From Bradyrhizobium viridifuturi (GTDB lineage: Bacteria; Pseudomonadota; Alphaproteobacteria; Rhizobiales; Xanthobacteraceae), in contig NZ_LGTB01000013.1 of assembly GCF_001238275.1 (NCBI RefSeq), forward strand, positions 1 to 64,000: a stretch of 64,000 bases of DNA, read 5' to 3'. The translations under genes were made by a program, and so were the position numbers. The notes beneath the pieces were generated by a model. The model ran no database searches. It was not told the DNA's origin and saw only the letters and a program-made list of their open reading frames with translations. Positions 16,745 through 25,507 of the stretch are shown here, piece after piece (position 1 is the stretch's first letter; the number at the start of each line of letters is the position of its first letter).

Positions 16745-17533
16745 ATGCAGGACCACCCGACCGTCAAATACCGAACCGAGCAGGCCATCGCGATCGTGAC
16801 CATCGATCGCTATGACGAGGCGCGCAACGCGGTCAATCCGGAGACCGCGCAGGGCCTGGCCCAGGCCTTTCGCAGCTTCGATCGCGATCCGTCGCTGTCG
16901 GTCGCGATCCTGACCGGCGCGGGCGGCGCGTTCTGCGCCGGCTTCGACCTCAAGCGCACCGCGGCCGGGCATCGCGGCCACCGCGTCGAGAGCGGCGACG
17001 GTCCGATGGGCCCGACGCGGATGAAGCTGTCGAAGCCGGTGATCGCCGCGGTCGAGGGACCGGCGGTGGCAGGCGGACTCGAGCTTGCAATCTGGTGCGA
17101 TCTCCGCGTCGCGGCGCGTGACGCCACCTTCGGCGTCTATTGCCGGCGCTTCGGCGTGCCGTTGATGGATCTCGGCACCGTGCGCCTGCCGCGGCTGATC
17201 GGGCACAGCCGCGCGATGGACATGATCCTTACCGGCCGCGGCGTCTCCGGCGAGGAGGCCGTAAGGATCGGCCTCGCCAACCGCGTGGTCGCACCGGGCA
17301 CCGCGCTCATGGAGGCACGCAGCCTCGCCCACGATCTGTGCCGCCTGCCGCAGGCGGCGCTGCGCAGCGACCGGCTCTCCGCGATCGAGCAATGGGAGCT
17401 CGGCTGGGAGCAGGCCACGCTGAACGAATTCCGCCTCGGGCTTGCGACGGTCGCGAGCGGCGAGACCGAGGCCGGCGCCCGCCGCTTCGCCAGCGGCAAG
17501 GGCCGGCACGGCGATTTCGCCGACATCGCCTGA
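16745..17533 (+). CDS. Crotonase-superfamily protein, second catalytic Glu absent
   Basis: A 262-residue enoyl-CoA hydratase/isomerase-fold protein. The oxyanion hole is visible as FCAGFDLK (63-70) and VAGGLELA (108-115), and E113 matches the first catalytic Glu of rat enoyl-CoA hydratase. The second Glu, normally in a P-E motif, is replaced in FGVPLMDLG (137-145) by Leu140. Simple hydration of enoyl-CoA is therefore unlikely. It follows the Rieske oxygenase by 30 bp and is probably in the same operon. Confidence 0.85.
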   Translation: MQDHPTVKYRTEQAIAIVTIDRYDEARNAVNPETAQGLAQAFRSFDRDPSLSVAILTGAGGAFCAGFDLKRTAAGHRGHRVESGDGPMGPTRMKLSKPVIAAVEGPAVAGGLELAIWCDLRVAARDATFGVYCRRFGVPLMDLGTVRLPRLIGHSRAMDMILTGRGVSGEEAVRIGLANRVVAPGTALMEARSLAHDLCRLPQAALRSDRLSAIEQWELGWEQATLNEFRLGLATVASGETEAGARRFASGKGRHGDFADIA

Positions 17534-17541
17534 GCAGCACG

Positions 17542-18528
17542 CTACTCGTCTGGCCGGGTCCGGGCGATGATCTCGGCGGCGCCCTTCTCCAGGAGCTCCA
17601 TGCCGACGGCGCGACCGAGCTCCCGCGGCCGATCGGCGGGCCCACTCCGCGTCACCTCGATGAAGCCGGCACCGGCTTCATCCAGCACCGAGGCGCGCAG
17701 CGTCATCTCAGCTCCCGCGAGCGTCGCGTGGCCGGCGATCGGCGAGTTGCAATGGCCGTTGAGCACCCAGAGCACCTCGCGCTCGGCCTCGGCGGCCAGC
17801 CGTGACGCTGTGTTGTCGATCGCAGCGAGCCGCGCCCGCGTCGCCCAGTCGGTCTCGACGCATTCGACCGCGACGATGCCCTGGCCGACCGCGGGCAGCA
17901 TCTCGCCGACCGAGAAATCGTGGGCGATGCGCGCGGTCATGCCGATGCGCTCGAGGCCGGAGCGCGCCATAACAAGCGCATCGGCCGGCCCCACCTCGCC
18001 GCCATCGGGCAGCCGCTGCTTGTCGCCACGATCGAGTTTTGCAACACGCGTGTCGGCGGCGCCGCGATAATGGATCACGGTCGCTTCCGGAAACAGCCGG
18101 CGCAGATAGGCGGCACGGCGCACGGCGTTGGTGCCGATCATGAAGCCCTTGCCGCGCGCGGCGCGCAGGGTGTCCAGCGACAGGCCGGGCCGCAGCACGA
18201 GACTGTCATTGGCGGCATCGCGCGCCAGCATGGCCGCGAGGACGAGGCCCGGCGTCTCTTCATTGCCCGGCACGTCTTTCAAGGAATGCATCGCGGCCTG
18301 CAGCGTGCCTGATCGCATGGCCTCGCGGATCTCGGCGACGAAGGCGCCGCCCTTGCCGCCATGGCGCAACAGCTTGCTGGTTTGGTCTTGATCGCCGCGG
18401 GTCTCGAACTTGACGATCTCGACGGCAAGGTCGGCCGCCGAGGCACGCAACAGCCGCGCGACCTCGTCCGTCTGCGCGAGCGCCATCGCGCTCTTGCGCG
18501 TCCCGATCCGCAAAACCTGTCCCGACAC
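17542..18528 (-). CDS. Hydroxymethylbilane synthase-like protein (atypical HemC)
   Basis: A 328-residue protein with the HemC fold. RIGTRKSAMALAQ opens it, Asp85 in HSLKDVP matches the catalytic Asp, arginines 137, 138, 155 and 161 line the substrate site, and Cys260 in NGHCNSPIAGH matches the dipyrromethane-binding Cys. It differs from ordinary HemC: TRGNVxTR becomes RGAADTR, and there is an insertion RLPDGGEVGPAD after KLDRGD (165-183). It starts with GTG after GGAG. No other haem gene is nearby, so it may be a paralogue rather than the housekeeping enzyme. Confidence 0.82.
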   Translation of the reverse strand: MSGQVLRIGTRKSAMALAQTDEVARLLRASAADLAVEIVKFETRGDQDQTSKLLRHGGKGGAFVAEIREAMRSGTLQAAMHSLKDVPGNEETPGLVLAAMLARDAANDSLVLRPGLSLDTLRAARGKGFMIGTNAVRRAAYLRRLFPEATVIHYRGAADTRVAKLDRGDKQRLPDGGEVGPADALVMARSGLERIGMTARIAHDFSVGEMLPAVGQGIVAVECVETDWATRARLAAIDNTASRLAAEAEREVLWVLNGHCNSPIAGHATLAGAEMTLRASVLDEAGAGFIEVTRSGPADRPRELGRAVGMELLEKGAAEIIARTRPDE

Positions 18529-18615
18529 GAAAGCTCCGCTGCGTGGTCATCAACGGCTGGGGAATAGAACAAAAGGCCAGTTAAAACAATGGTTTTCGCC
18601 CCCATTTGGCGATGC

Positions 18616-19239
18616 TCAGGCAATCTCCTCAACAAGCGCGACGCCGGCCTCGCGCATCGCGGCGGTGGCAACAGCAAGCGAACCGCCGAGATCGATGGCA
18701 CGGCAGGCGGACAGCACGACCGTGGTCTCAAAGCCGAGCCGCCGCGCATCGAGCGCCGAATATTGCACGCAAAAGTCCGTCGCCAGCCCGGCCATCACGA
18801 TGCGCCTCAGGCCGCGCTCGCGCAGATAGCCGGCGAGCCCGGTCGGCGTGGTGCGGTCGTTCTCGAAGAACGCCGAATAGGAGTCGATCGCGGGCCGGAA
18901 TCCCTTGCGGATCACGAGCTCGGCCCGGTCGGCCGCAAGCCCGCGGTGAAGCGCGGCGCCCGTTGTGCCCTGGATGCAATGATCCGGCCACAGCGTCTGC
19001 GGCCCATAGGGCATGGCGATCGAGGAGAACGGCGCCGCCCCCGGATGCGAGCTCGCGAACGAGCTGTGACCCGCCGGGTGCCAGTCCTGGCTCAGCACGA
19101 CATGGTCGAAGCGCGCCGCGAGCCGGTTGACCACCGGCACAACGGCATCGCCGTCCGCGACCGCCAGCGCGCCGCCCGGGCAGAAATCGTTCTGCACGTC
19201 GATGATCAGCAGCAGGTCGTCGGGCCCGATCTTCATCAT
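18616..19239 (-). CDS. pncA: Nicotinamidase/pyrazinamidase PncA
   Basis: A 207-residue cysteine hydrolase that deamidates nicotinamide to nicotinate for NAD salvage. The catalytic triad is visible as Asp14 (IIDVQNDF), Lys112 (VIRKGF) and Cys157 (TDFCVQY); metal-site residues lie in QDWHPAGH (51-58). Its ATGATGA start overlaps the nadX stop, so the two are translationally coupled. Confidence 0.92.
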   Translation of the reverse strand: MMKIGPDDLLLIIDVQNDFCPGGALAVADGDAVVPVVNRLAARFDHVVLSQDWHPAGHSSFASSHPGAAPFSSIAMPYGPQTLWPDHCIQGTTGAALHRGLAADRAELVIRKGFRPAIDSYSAFFENDRTTPTGLAGYLRERGLRRIVMAGLATDFCVQYSALDARRLGFETTVVLSACRAIDLGGSLAVATAAMREAGVALVEEIA

Positions 19240-20057
19240 GTGCCGATCCGCAAGGAGGCGCGCAGCTTGCGCAGGCAGGCGATCACCGACAGCGCGGTGA
19301 TGCGGCCGGTCTTCGGATTCTCCGAGGGAATGTTCTCGATCATCATCGAGAACCGCGCGGAATCGGAATCGACCTCGATGCGGTGGGTGTTGCGCGTCAC
19401 CGTCGGATCCGCCCAGATCTCGACCCTGGTGCGGTCAGGGCCGATGCCGGCGAGCGACAGCGCCACCGCGACGTTGAGATTGGCGGGAAAGCCCTTGGCG
19501 GCATCGCGCGCGCTGCCTTCGAAGATGCGCAGCGGCTCGGTGATCCCTTCGATCTTGATGTTGTTCTCGACCAGATGCGGCGCGCCGAGCAGGCCCGCGA
19601 CCGGCTTCCGCGTCACCAGCTTGGCCGAATGAATGGTCCCGATCGCCGCTGCGGTCACGGCGTCGAGCCCGATCAGCGCACCGGTCGGCACGATGATCTG
19701 GCCGCCATGAGCCCTGGCGAGATCGACGAGATCCTCATTCTGCAACAGTGCGCCGACGCTGAGCACAACAGCGGTCTTGCCGCGCTCGACCACCGGCGCC
19801 ACGATCGAGCGGACCACCTTGCTCGGGGCGCACTCGACCACGATGTCGGCGACATCAGCCAGCTGCTCGATCGTCACCAGCTTCGGCGCGGACTTGAGCT
19901 CCGCAACCCAACCGCGGTGCTTGTCCGGGTTGTTCGCGGACACGGCGACCAGCGTCAGGCCTTCGATGCCCTGATCGAGCGCCTTGACGACATCAGTGCC
20001 GATCGCACCGAGACCTGCGACCGCTACCCGCAACTTTGTCTGGTTGTCAGCCATCAT
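19236..20057 (-). CDS. nadX: L-aspartate dehydrogenase NadX
   Basis: A 273-residue NAD(P)-dependent enzyme with a Rossmann motif GLGAIG (15-20) and the C-terminal NTHRIEVDS segment carrying the active-site histidine of the family. It oxidises aspartate to iminoaspartate, the substrate of NadA quinolinate synthase. It overlaps the upstream M20 peptidase and the downstream pncA by 4 bp each. An alternative within the family is a catabolic amino-acid dehydrogenase, which the operon context does not exclude. Confidence 0.87.
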   Translation of the reverse strand: MMADNQTKLRVAVAGLGAIGTDVVKALDQGIEGLTLVAVSANNPDKHRGWVAELKSAPKLVTIEQLADVADIVVECAPSKVVRSIVAPVVERGKTAVVLSVGALLQNEDLVDLARAHGGQIIVPTGALIGLDAVTAAAIGTIHSAKLVTRKPVAGLLGAPHLVENNIKIEGITEPLRIFEGSARDAAKGFPANLNVAVALSLAGIGPDRTRVEIWADPTVTRNTHRIEVDSDSARFSMMIENIPSENPKTGRITALSVIACLRKLRASLRIGT

Positions 20058-21472
20058 TTCCCGCCGGCGAGCATCTTGACCAGGCGATAGAGATACTCCT
20101 GCCCTTCATAGAACGATTTGACGAGCACGCGCTCGTCCTTGCCATGGTTCCGGTTGTCATCGACATCGGCGCCGAGCCCGGAATGACCGTAGGTCGGAAT
20201 TCCCGCGTTGCGCAGGTAGCTGCCGTCGGTGGCGCCGGTGCTCATGACCGGAACGATCGCGGCATCCGGCCAAAACTCCTTCGACAGCTTCTCGATCGAG
20301 CCCATGATCTCTTCGTTCAGGGGCGACGGCGGGCTCAGCACGGCCTTGCCGGTCGGGGTCACCGCAATCTGCTTGTCGTCGAGCACGCGCTCGATCGCCG
20401 CCTGAACACCTTCGACCGGTTCGCCGGGCAGGATCCGGCAGTTCACCTTGGCGGTTGCCAGCTGCGGCAACGCGTTGATGGCGTGGCCACCCTCCAGCAT
20501 GGTGGCGACGCAGGTGGTGCGGAGCTGCGCATTGTAGCCGGGATTCTCCGACAGCCGCGCCAGCGCCGCCGCGTCGGGTTGCGGCGCCAGGATGGCCTTG
20601 ATGTCGTCGGCATGCGACTTGTCGACCTCAGCGGTCTTGGTGAAATAGATCCGCGTCGTCTCGTTGAAATTCATCGGGAAGTCGTATTTGGAAAGCCGGA
20701 CGAGGCCTTCCGCGAGGCGGTAGATCGCATTGTCCTTGCGCGGCAGCGACGAGTGCCCGCCGCGATCCTTCACGGTGAGCTGATAGCCGATCGAGACCTT
20801 CTCGCTGGTCTGCACGGTGTTGCGGATCGCCTTGCCGTTCTTCAGGCCGACGCCGCCGCCTTCGTTGAGCGCGAACTCGGCATCGATTAGGTCGCGGTGG
20901 TTCTTGATCAGCCATTGCATGCCGAGACCGTTGGCATCGAGGATCTCCTCGTCAGTCTCGAGGGCGACGATGATGTCGCGGTCGGGCTTGTAGCCTTCCT
21001 TCTTGTAGCGGATCAGGTTGGTGATGAAGGAGGCGGCCATGTACTTGTCGTCGCTCGAACCGCGGCCGTAGAAATAGCCGTCCTGCTCGGTGAGCTTGAA
21101 CGGATCGACCGTCCAATCCTCGCGCAGCGCAGGCACGACGTCGATATGGGCGACCAGGAGGATCGGCTTGCGGGCGCCGGAGCCGTGCAGCCGCGCCACA
21201 AGATTACCCTTGTGCGGCGCGGGCGAGAACACATGCACGTCGGCCTCGGGGAAGCCGGCCGCACGGAGCCGCGCGCCCATCGCCTCGGCCGCCTTCTGGG
21301 TGTCGCCGGTCGCGGTGGTGGTGTTGATCTCGACCAGCTCCTGATAGAGGCCGCGGGCAAATTGCTGCTGCTCGGTCAGCCCTTCCGCACTGGCGCCAGA
21401 CGCGAGCAGCATCGGAGCGAGCGCTGCCGCAAATTGCAGCGATCGAACCATGTTTCGGGCGTTGTGCGACAT
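20054..21472 (-). CDS. Exported M20-family metallopeptidase
   Basis: A 472-residue zinc amidohydrolase/peptidase with a signal peptide of about 28 residues ending ASA. Zn-binding motifs include VAHIDVVPA, GRGSSDDKY and ETDEEIL, with a lid-domain region GGHSSLP in the middle. The start at 21472 (MSHNAR) is supported by GGGAG; a GTG/ATG upstream gives residues without signal-peptide character. It acts in the periplasm on peptides or N-acyl compounds; substrate unknown. It overlaps nadX by 4 bp. Confidence 0.88.
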   Translation of the reverse strand: MSHNARNMVRSLQFAAALAPMLLASGASAEGLTEQQQFARGLYQELVEINTTTATGDTQKAAEAMGARLRAAGFPEADVHVFSPAPHKGNLVARLHGSGARKPILLVAHIDVVPALREDWTVDPFKLTEQDGYFYGRGSSDDKYMAASFITNLIRYKKEGYKPDRDIIVALETDEEILDANGLGMQWLIKNHRDLIDAEFALNEGGGVGLKNGKAIRNTVQTSEKVSIGYQLTVKDRGGHSSLPRKDNAIYRLAEGLVRLSKYDFPMNFNETTRIYFTKTAEVDKSHADDIKAILAPQPDAAALARLSENPGYNAQLRTTCVATMLEGGHAINALPQLATAKVNCRILPGEPVEGVQAAIERVLDDKQIAVTPTGKAVLSPPSPLNEEIMGSIEKLSKEFWPDAAIVPVMSTGATDGSYLRNAGIPTYGHSGLGADVDDNRNHGKDERVLVKSFYEGQEYLYRLVKMLAGGK

Positions 21473-21602
21473 CGTGCTCTCCCAGAATTCCACCACCTGA
21501 TCGGCGACGAATTCAGACAGGCGGCACACGCTTTGGCAAGACGGCTAGCCCTTCAATTTCCGCGCGCATGCTCCGCAGTTTCGCGCATGCTATTTGGAGC
21601 CC

Positions 21603-22106
21603 TTATTTGGCTTCCCTATTAGTATCCTTGGCCGCGATCACCTCGATCTCGACCAGGAAGCCGGGATTGGCGAGGGCTGCGACGCCGACCACCGAGCGCG
21701 CCGGCAAGTTCGGCTGGCTGCCGCCGAAGAACTGGGTGTAGCCCTCCATGAAGGCCTTGAAGTCCATCGGCGCGGAGGCGTTGTGGACCAGGAACACCTG
21801 CATCTTGACCACGTCACCCATGCCGAGCCCCTGGCCTTCCAGAATAGCCTTGATGCGGTTGAGCACACCGACGGTCTGGGTCTTGGTGTCGCCATAGGCC
21901 TGCGGGCTCGACGGGTCGGCGTCCTTGTTGACGACAGGGGGCACCTGGCCGCTGACATAGACCGTCGTGGTGTTGCCGGTGACCGTCACGGCCTGCGCAA
22001 TCGGGAATGTCGAGTTCGGAATCGGATGCCTGACCACGTCAGCCGAGGCCGCGGTTGCCATCGCCGACAGCGCGGCGCCCAGCACAATACCGATCAATTT
22101 CATCAA
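21603..22106 (-). CDS. Exported RidA-family protein
   Basis: A 167-residue protein made of a signal peptide (about 1-22, ending ASA) and a single Rid domain. The Rid arginine that positions the imine carboxylate is present in LPARSVVGVAAL near residue 138. RidA proteins hydrolyse enamine/imine intermediates; most are cytoplasmic, and export is the unusual feature here. GGGGAGAG precedes the start. It follows the cytochrome c gene by 22 bp and the amine oxidase, whose imine products it could hydrolyse. Confidence 0.85.
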   Translation of the reverse strand: MMKLIGIVLGAALSAMATAASADVVRHPIPNSTFPIAQAVTVTGNTTTVYVSGQVPPVVNKDADPSSPQAYGDTKTQTVGVLNRIKAILEGQGLGMGDVVKMQVFLVHNASAPMDFKAFMEGYTQFFGGSQPNLPARSVVGVAALANPGFLVEIEVIAAKDTNREAK

Positions 22107-22128
22107 ACTCTCCCCATGAGTTGCGTGG

Positions 22129-22539
22129 TCAGCGGCGGGCGTCCTGAACGTCCTTGGTCGTCACCGCGTCCTGATAGCTGTTGCCGAAGTGTGTCCGCAG
22201 ATAATTCACAACGGCGGCCACCTGACCATCGGTCATCATGTCGCCGAACGCCGGCATGCCGCGGCGGCCGTTGATGACGAGGTAGATCGGATAGCTGCCG
22301 GATTCGAGAGCCTTGTTGCCGGCGAGCGAAGGATAGGTGCCGGCGCCGCTGGCGCCCGTGGCATCCGGCATGTGACAGCCCTGGCAGACATTGGCGAACA
22401 ACTCCTCACCGGTCATCTCGACGAAACGGTAGCCCGACGAGAAGGTGCGCTTGCCCGCCCCGCTGTCCTGCCCGAGGGCCGCGGACGCCGACAGCAGCGC
22501 CAGCGTAGCGATCACAGATGTTGCGGTCCGCATCATCAT
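22129..22539 (-). CDS. Exported class I cytochrome c
   Basis: A 136-residue c-type cytochrome with a signal peptide (about 1-23) and one haem site CQGCH (52-56). A likely axial Met is Met94 in RRGMPAFGDMM. Its ATG overlaps the amine-oxidase stop by 4 bp (start 22539), which fixes the start and signals coupling. Adjacent to a Tat-exported flavin amine oxidase, it is a good candidate electron acceptor for that enzyme. Confidence 0.9.
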   Translation of the reverse strand: MMMRTATSVIATLALLSASAALGQDSGAGKRTFSSGYRFVEMTGEELFANVCQGCHMPDATGASGAGTYPSLAGNKALESGSYPIYLVINGRRGMPAFGDMMTDGQVAAVVNYLRTHFGNSYQDAVTTKDVQDARR

Positions 22540-24128
22540 GTCTTCACCACGCGTTCGTGCAATCGGGTAATCGCGTCGAGTGCGGACAGGATTGCGCCCT
22601 CCTGCCAGGCCGGCAGCTGCGAGGCGTGCTCGCCCGCCAGCACGATGCGGCCGTCGATCTGGCAGAGATTGCGGTAATGCTGCGCCCGTCCGGCCTCGGT
22701 CCATTCGCCGGCGCAGCCGAGCGTGAACGGCACGCGATGCCAGGCCACCGCGACGCCATTCTCGAATTCGCTCTTGTATTGCGGATGGATCTTGGAGCCG
22801 AACTCGACCGCGCTGGCGACGCGCTCGGCCGGCGTCATCGCGGTGAACTCGAAGGAATTGGCGCCCTCATAGAGATAGGCGCCGAGCAGCACGCCGCGGC
22901 CGCCGCGGTTGAAGTCATAGTTCGGATAGCCGATATTCCGGATCGGCAGGTCGGTGTAGCTGATGCCGCCATAGATCGCCTCGTCCTCCTCCCAGAACCG
23001 CCGCTTGAACTGCAGCCCGACCTTTACCGAGGCGGCATAGGGCAAGGAATCGATCGCATTTTTCATTGGCCCACCGACGTCGACCGGCAGCTGGCTCAGG
23101 ATCGGCAGCGGGATGGTGCAGATGCACCAGTCGGCGGTCGCCTGCTGCACCGCGGATGGACTGGCGGTGTCGACATAGCTCACGGTGACACCCGAGCCGT
23201 TCTGCTGGATCTGCGTCACCTTGGAATTGTAGCGGATGAGATCGCCGACCTCGCGCGCGAACGCCTTGCCGATCATGTCCATGCCGCCGACCGGCTGGAA
23301 CATCGTCATCTGGAAATCGTAGCGTGCAAAGCTTTGCAGATAGCGCCACATCCGCGACCGCAGGAGCTCCTGGAGCGGGATCGGATCGCTCGGCAGCGGA
23401 TCGCCCATCAAACCGCCGCCGGGATCGCGCGCATAACCGCGGAACTCGGCGGAGCCGAGGTTGGCATTGTACTTGTAATCGCGATCCAGCGCGCCCCAGT
23501 CGCGCAGCGCCTGGAGCAGGATCTCCTGATCTTCCTTGGTGACGAACTCGTCGAGCCTGCCTTGCTGGCTGACCTTCGCCAGCAGCTCCGCCACCCCGCC
23601 CTGGAAATCGGCCTTGATGCTGCGAAAGCGCTGCGGCTTGCCGCTGAATGCACGCGTCGCGTGCAGATAGGCGTTGTGATTGAGCTGGATGAAGGGTTCC
23701 AGCGTCACGTTGAGCCGGCGGCAGTAATCGAGCAGCGCACGGTGATGATAGGGAATCCGCCACGGACCTGGATTGAGATAGAGCCCCTGCTCGAACTGGC
23801 AGGTCTGCTTGAAGCCACCGAGCTCGGTGAAGCTGTCGCCGCCGCGGATTGACCAGTTGCGGCCGCCTGGACGGCTGTTGAATTCGAGGATCTGGACCTT
23901 GTAGCCGGCCTTGCGCAGCTCCAGCGCCGCCGTCATGCCGGCAAGTCCCGCGCCGAGGATCAGCACCGAAGCGCCCTTCACGTCGCCCGCGAGCTTGAGC
24001 GGTCCCTTATAGGCGGACTCGGATGCGAAGCCGAGGCTCGTCATCGCGTGATACATCGCCGAACTGCCGGCGATGGTCCCGATCAGCGCCAGCAAATCCC
24101 GCCGCCTGATCACAGATTCGTTCTGCAC
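22536..24128 (-). CDS. Tat-exported flavin monoamine oxidase
   Basis: A 530-residue FAD enzyme. IRRRDLLALIG (7-17) followed by a hydrophobic stretch is a twin-arginine export signal. The dinucleotide motif is LGAGLAGMTAAL (58-69) with RPGGR (86-90), and a second FAD motif GRIVLAGEHAS lies near the C-terminus. The start is GTG at 24128; the ribosome site is weak, but later ATGs would lose the Tat motif. It overlaps a cytochrome c gene, suggesting a dehydrogenase that passes electrons to the cytochrome, as in the nicotine oxidoreductase NicA2. The amine substrate is unknown. Confidence 0.9.
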   Translation of the reverse strand: MQNESVIRRRDLLALIGTIAGSSAMYHAMTSLGFASESAYKGPLKLAGDVKGASVLILGAGLAGMTAALELRKAGYKVQILEFNSRPGGRNWSIRGGDSFTELGGFKQTCQFEQGLYLNPGPWRIPYHHRALLDYCRRLNVTLEPFIQLNHNAYLHATRAFSGKPQRFRSIKADFQGGVAELLAKVSQQGRLDEFVTKEDQEILLQALRDWGALDRDYKYNANLGSAEFRGYARDPGGGLMGDPLPSDPIPLQELLRSRMWRYLQSFARYDFQMTMFQPVGGMDMIGKAFAREVGDLIRYNSKVTQIQQNGSGVTVSYVDTASPSAVQQATADWCICTIPLPILSQLPVDVGGPMKNAIDSLPYAASVKVGLQFKRRFWEEDEAIYGGISYTDLPIRNIGYPNYDFNRGGRGVLLGAYLYEGANSFEFTAMTPAERVASAVEFGSKIHPQYKSEFENGVAVAWHRVPFTLGCAGEWTEAGRAQHYRNLCQIDGRIVLAGEHASQLPAWQEGAILSALDAITRLHERVVKT

Positions 24129-24252
24129 CCGCGTTCACCCAGCCACTGACGTCGATGCAGAAGGGAAACGGTTGACGCGATCCGTGTCAAGAAAGGGCAC
24201 ACGCTTCCACATGCACCCACACGCGCTTTTGATGCGTGACGCGACCGATACA

Positions 24253-25005
24253 TCACACCACACGCTCGAGATGCACGCGCCGGCAGTCCATTTCGAAATC
24301 GAGCCCGACCACCGGCGGCCGGTCGAAATGCCAGGTCAAGCCATTGCGCAGCACGCCGCGACGGCCGAGCTCGCTTTCGAGCACCGGATAGACGTCATGC
24401 ACGGTGTAGAGCTGCACCGAGGTGGTGTCCCGCCAGGAACCACCGAAAGCGCTCATCCGGCGTTCCATCTCGTTAGCCACGAATGTCGCCTTCGCCAGAA
24501 TGCCGGCGGGGCTGGTGTCGCCGGGCGCCACGGTATGATCGCGGTAATTGGCCTTGCCCTCGACCGACTCGCCGCTGCCGGCCACGACAAAACTCGTCGG
24601 CGCATCCTTCGCAGCCGGCACCGTGTAGCAGAAGGCGTGGAAGCTCGGCTCGCCAGGCGGATCGAGCTTTGGACAGACATTGCTGCGCGCCACCGGATTG
24701 ACGCCATCGCGCATCACGCCCCAGGTGATCAACGTCTCGATGTAGATCTCGTTGAAGGCCTTGAACCCATCCTCGGTGAACGGCGCCGGCGAGCGCAGTT
24801 CACAGGCCCCGAATGCCGTCAGCGGACGACCCGCCGCCTTGATGATGTCGGCAATCCGCTCGAAACCCGCGCTCAGCGGCACCGGCTCGGAGAACCTGAC
24901 CCGCTCGATGGCAAAGCCGGGCAGCGCGCCGATGCCGCAGGAATACTGACTGACGCCGGGCATGAAGCGATAGCCGCCGTCGGGGGTGTCGATGGTGCTG
25001 GTCAT
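24253..25005 (-). CDS. Rid-like deaminase, possible 2-amino-5-chloromuconate deaminase (CnbZ) type
   Basis: A 250-residue cytoplasmic protein with no signal peptide. The segment NPVARSNVCP near residue 105 resembles the Rid PARSxV arginine motif, and ACELRSPAPFTEDGFKAFNE lies near residue 67. I associate this sequence type with proteins named 2-amino-5-chloromuconate deaminase CnbZ, but only from memory. GAGGAACC precedes the start. It lies 124 bp upstream of the amine oxidase on the same strand, so it may open the same transcription unit. Confidence 0.6.
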   Translation of the reverse strand: MTSTIDTPDGGYRFMPGVSQYSCGIGALPGFAIERVRFSEPVPLSAGFERIADIIKAAGRPLTAFGACELRSPAPFTEDGFKAFNEIYIETLITWGVMRDGVNPVARSNVCPKLDPPGEPSFHAFCYTVPAAKDAPTSFVVAGSGESVEGKANYRDHTVAPGDTSPAGILAKATFVANEMERRMSAFGGSWRDTTSVQLYTVHDVYPVLESELGRRGVLRNGLTWHFDRPPVVGLDFEMDCRRVHLERVV

Positions 25006-25092
25006 GGTTCCTCGCGATGTGGAGTGATGCGGCCGTCACGATGACGTCGCACGATGCAAGATACACGCGAACGGCCCGATTTCATCACCGCT

Positions 25093-25214
25093 GTCGTCCC
25101 TGCGAAAGCAGGGACCCATACTCGGCGGCGGATGTTGTGAACCGGACTCGTCGTTCCAGCGTCGGACGGCAATGACCAATGGCGGTTATGGGTCCCTGCT
25201 TTCGCAGGGACGAC
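25093..25214. repeat. Pair of inverted palindromic elements
   Basis: 25093-25120 and 25187-25214 are exact reverse complements of each other (28 bp), and each contains the smaller hairpin gtccctgc/gcagggac. They are one intergenic repeat unit in two orientations. They fill part of the 502-bp non-coding stretch 25006-25507. Confidence 0.85.
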
Positions 25215-25368
25215 ACTGAGTTTGTTGCACCGCCTGCGTGTCACGCTTCCGCGTTCTCGCCGCACGTTTTGGCCGAGCTTTGCTGTTCGTTTTGCCCTCT
25301 ATCGAACAGAGGGCGCAGGGAAAGCCGGGTGCCGATCGCACCCATGGGTGAAAGGCTTGACGCATTTT

Positions 25369-25395
25369 GCTGAGTTGCCCGTCGGGCAACTCAGC
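25369..25395. repeat. Perfect 12-bp hairpin
   Basis: gctgagttgccc (25369-25380) and gggcaactcagc (25384-25395) pair around gtc. It lies in the 502-bp gap with the element pair above and a weaker ccctctc/gagaggg hairpin at 25433-25455. The gap has several overlapping ORFs with no family likeness; no gene is called. Confidence 0.75.
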
Positions 25396-25507
25396 GCGTC
25401 GTCATTGTGAGGGAGCCACCGGCGGCAGGGTTCCCTCTCCCCTTGCGTGAGAGGGAGCCTGAGAGGCGTGCTCACCTCACCGCGTTCCGGGCAGCGCGCC
25501 GCATGCG

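Noticed and set aside
25093..25214. Possible CRISPR-like array because of repeated palindromes
   Set aside because: There are only two copies in opposite orientation with no regular spacers.
25006..25507. Several short ORFs of 60-90 codons in the 502-bp gap
   Set aside because: They run through inverted repeats, have no ribosome sites or family likeness, and overlap in several frames.
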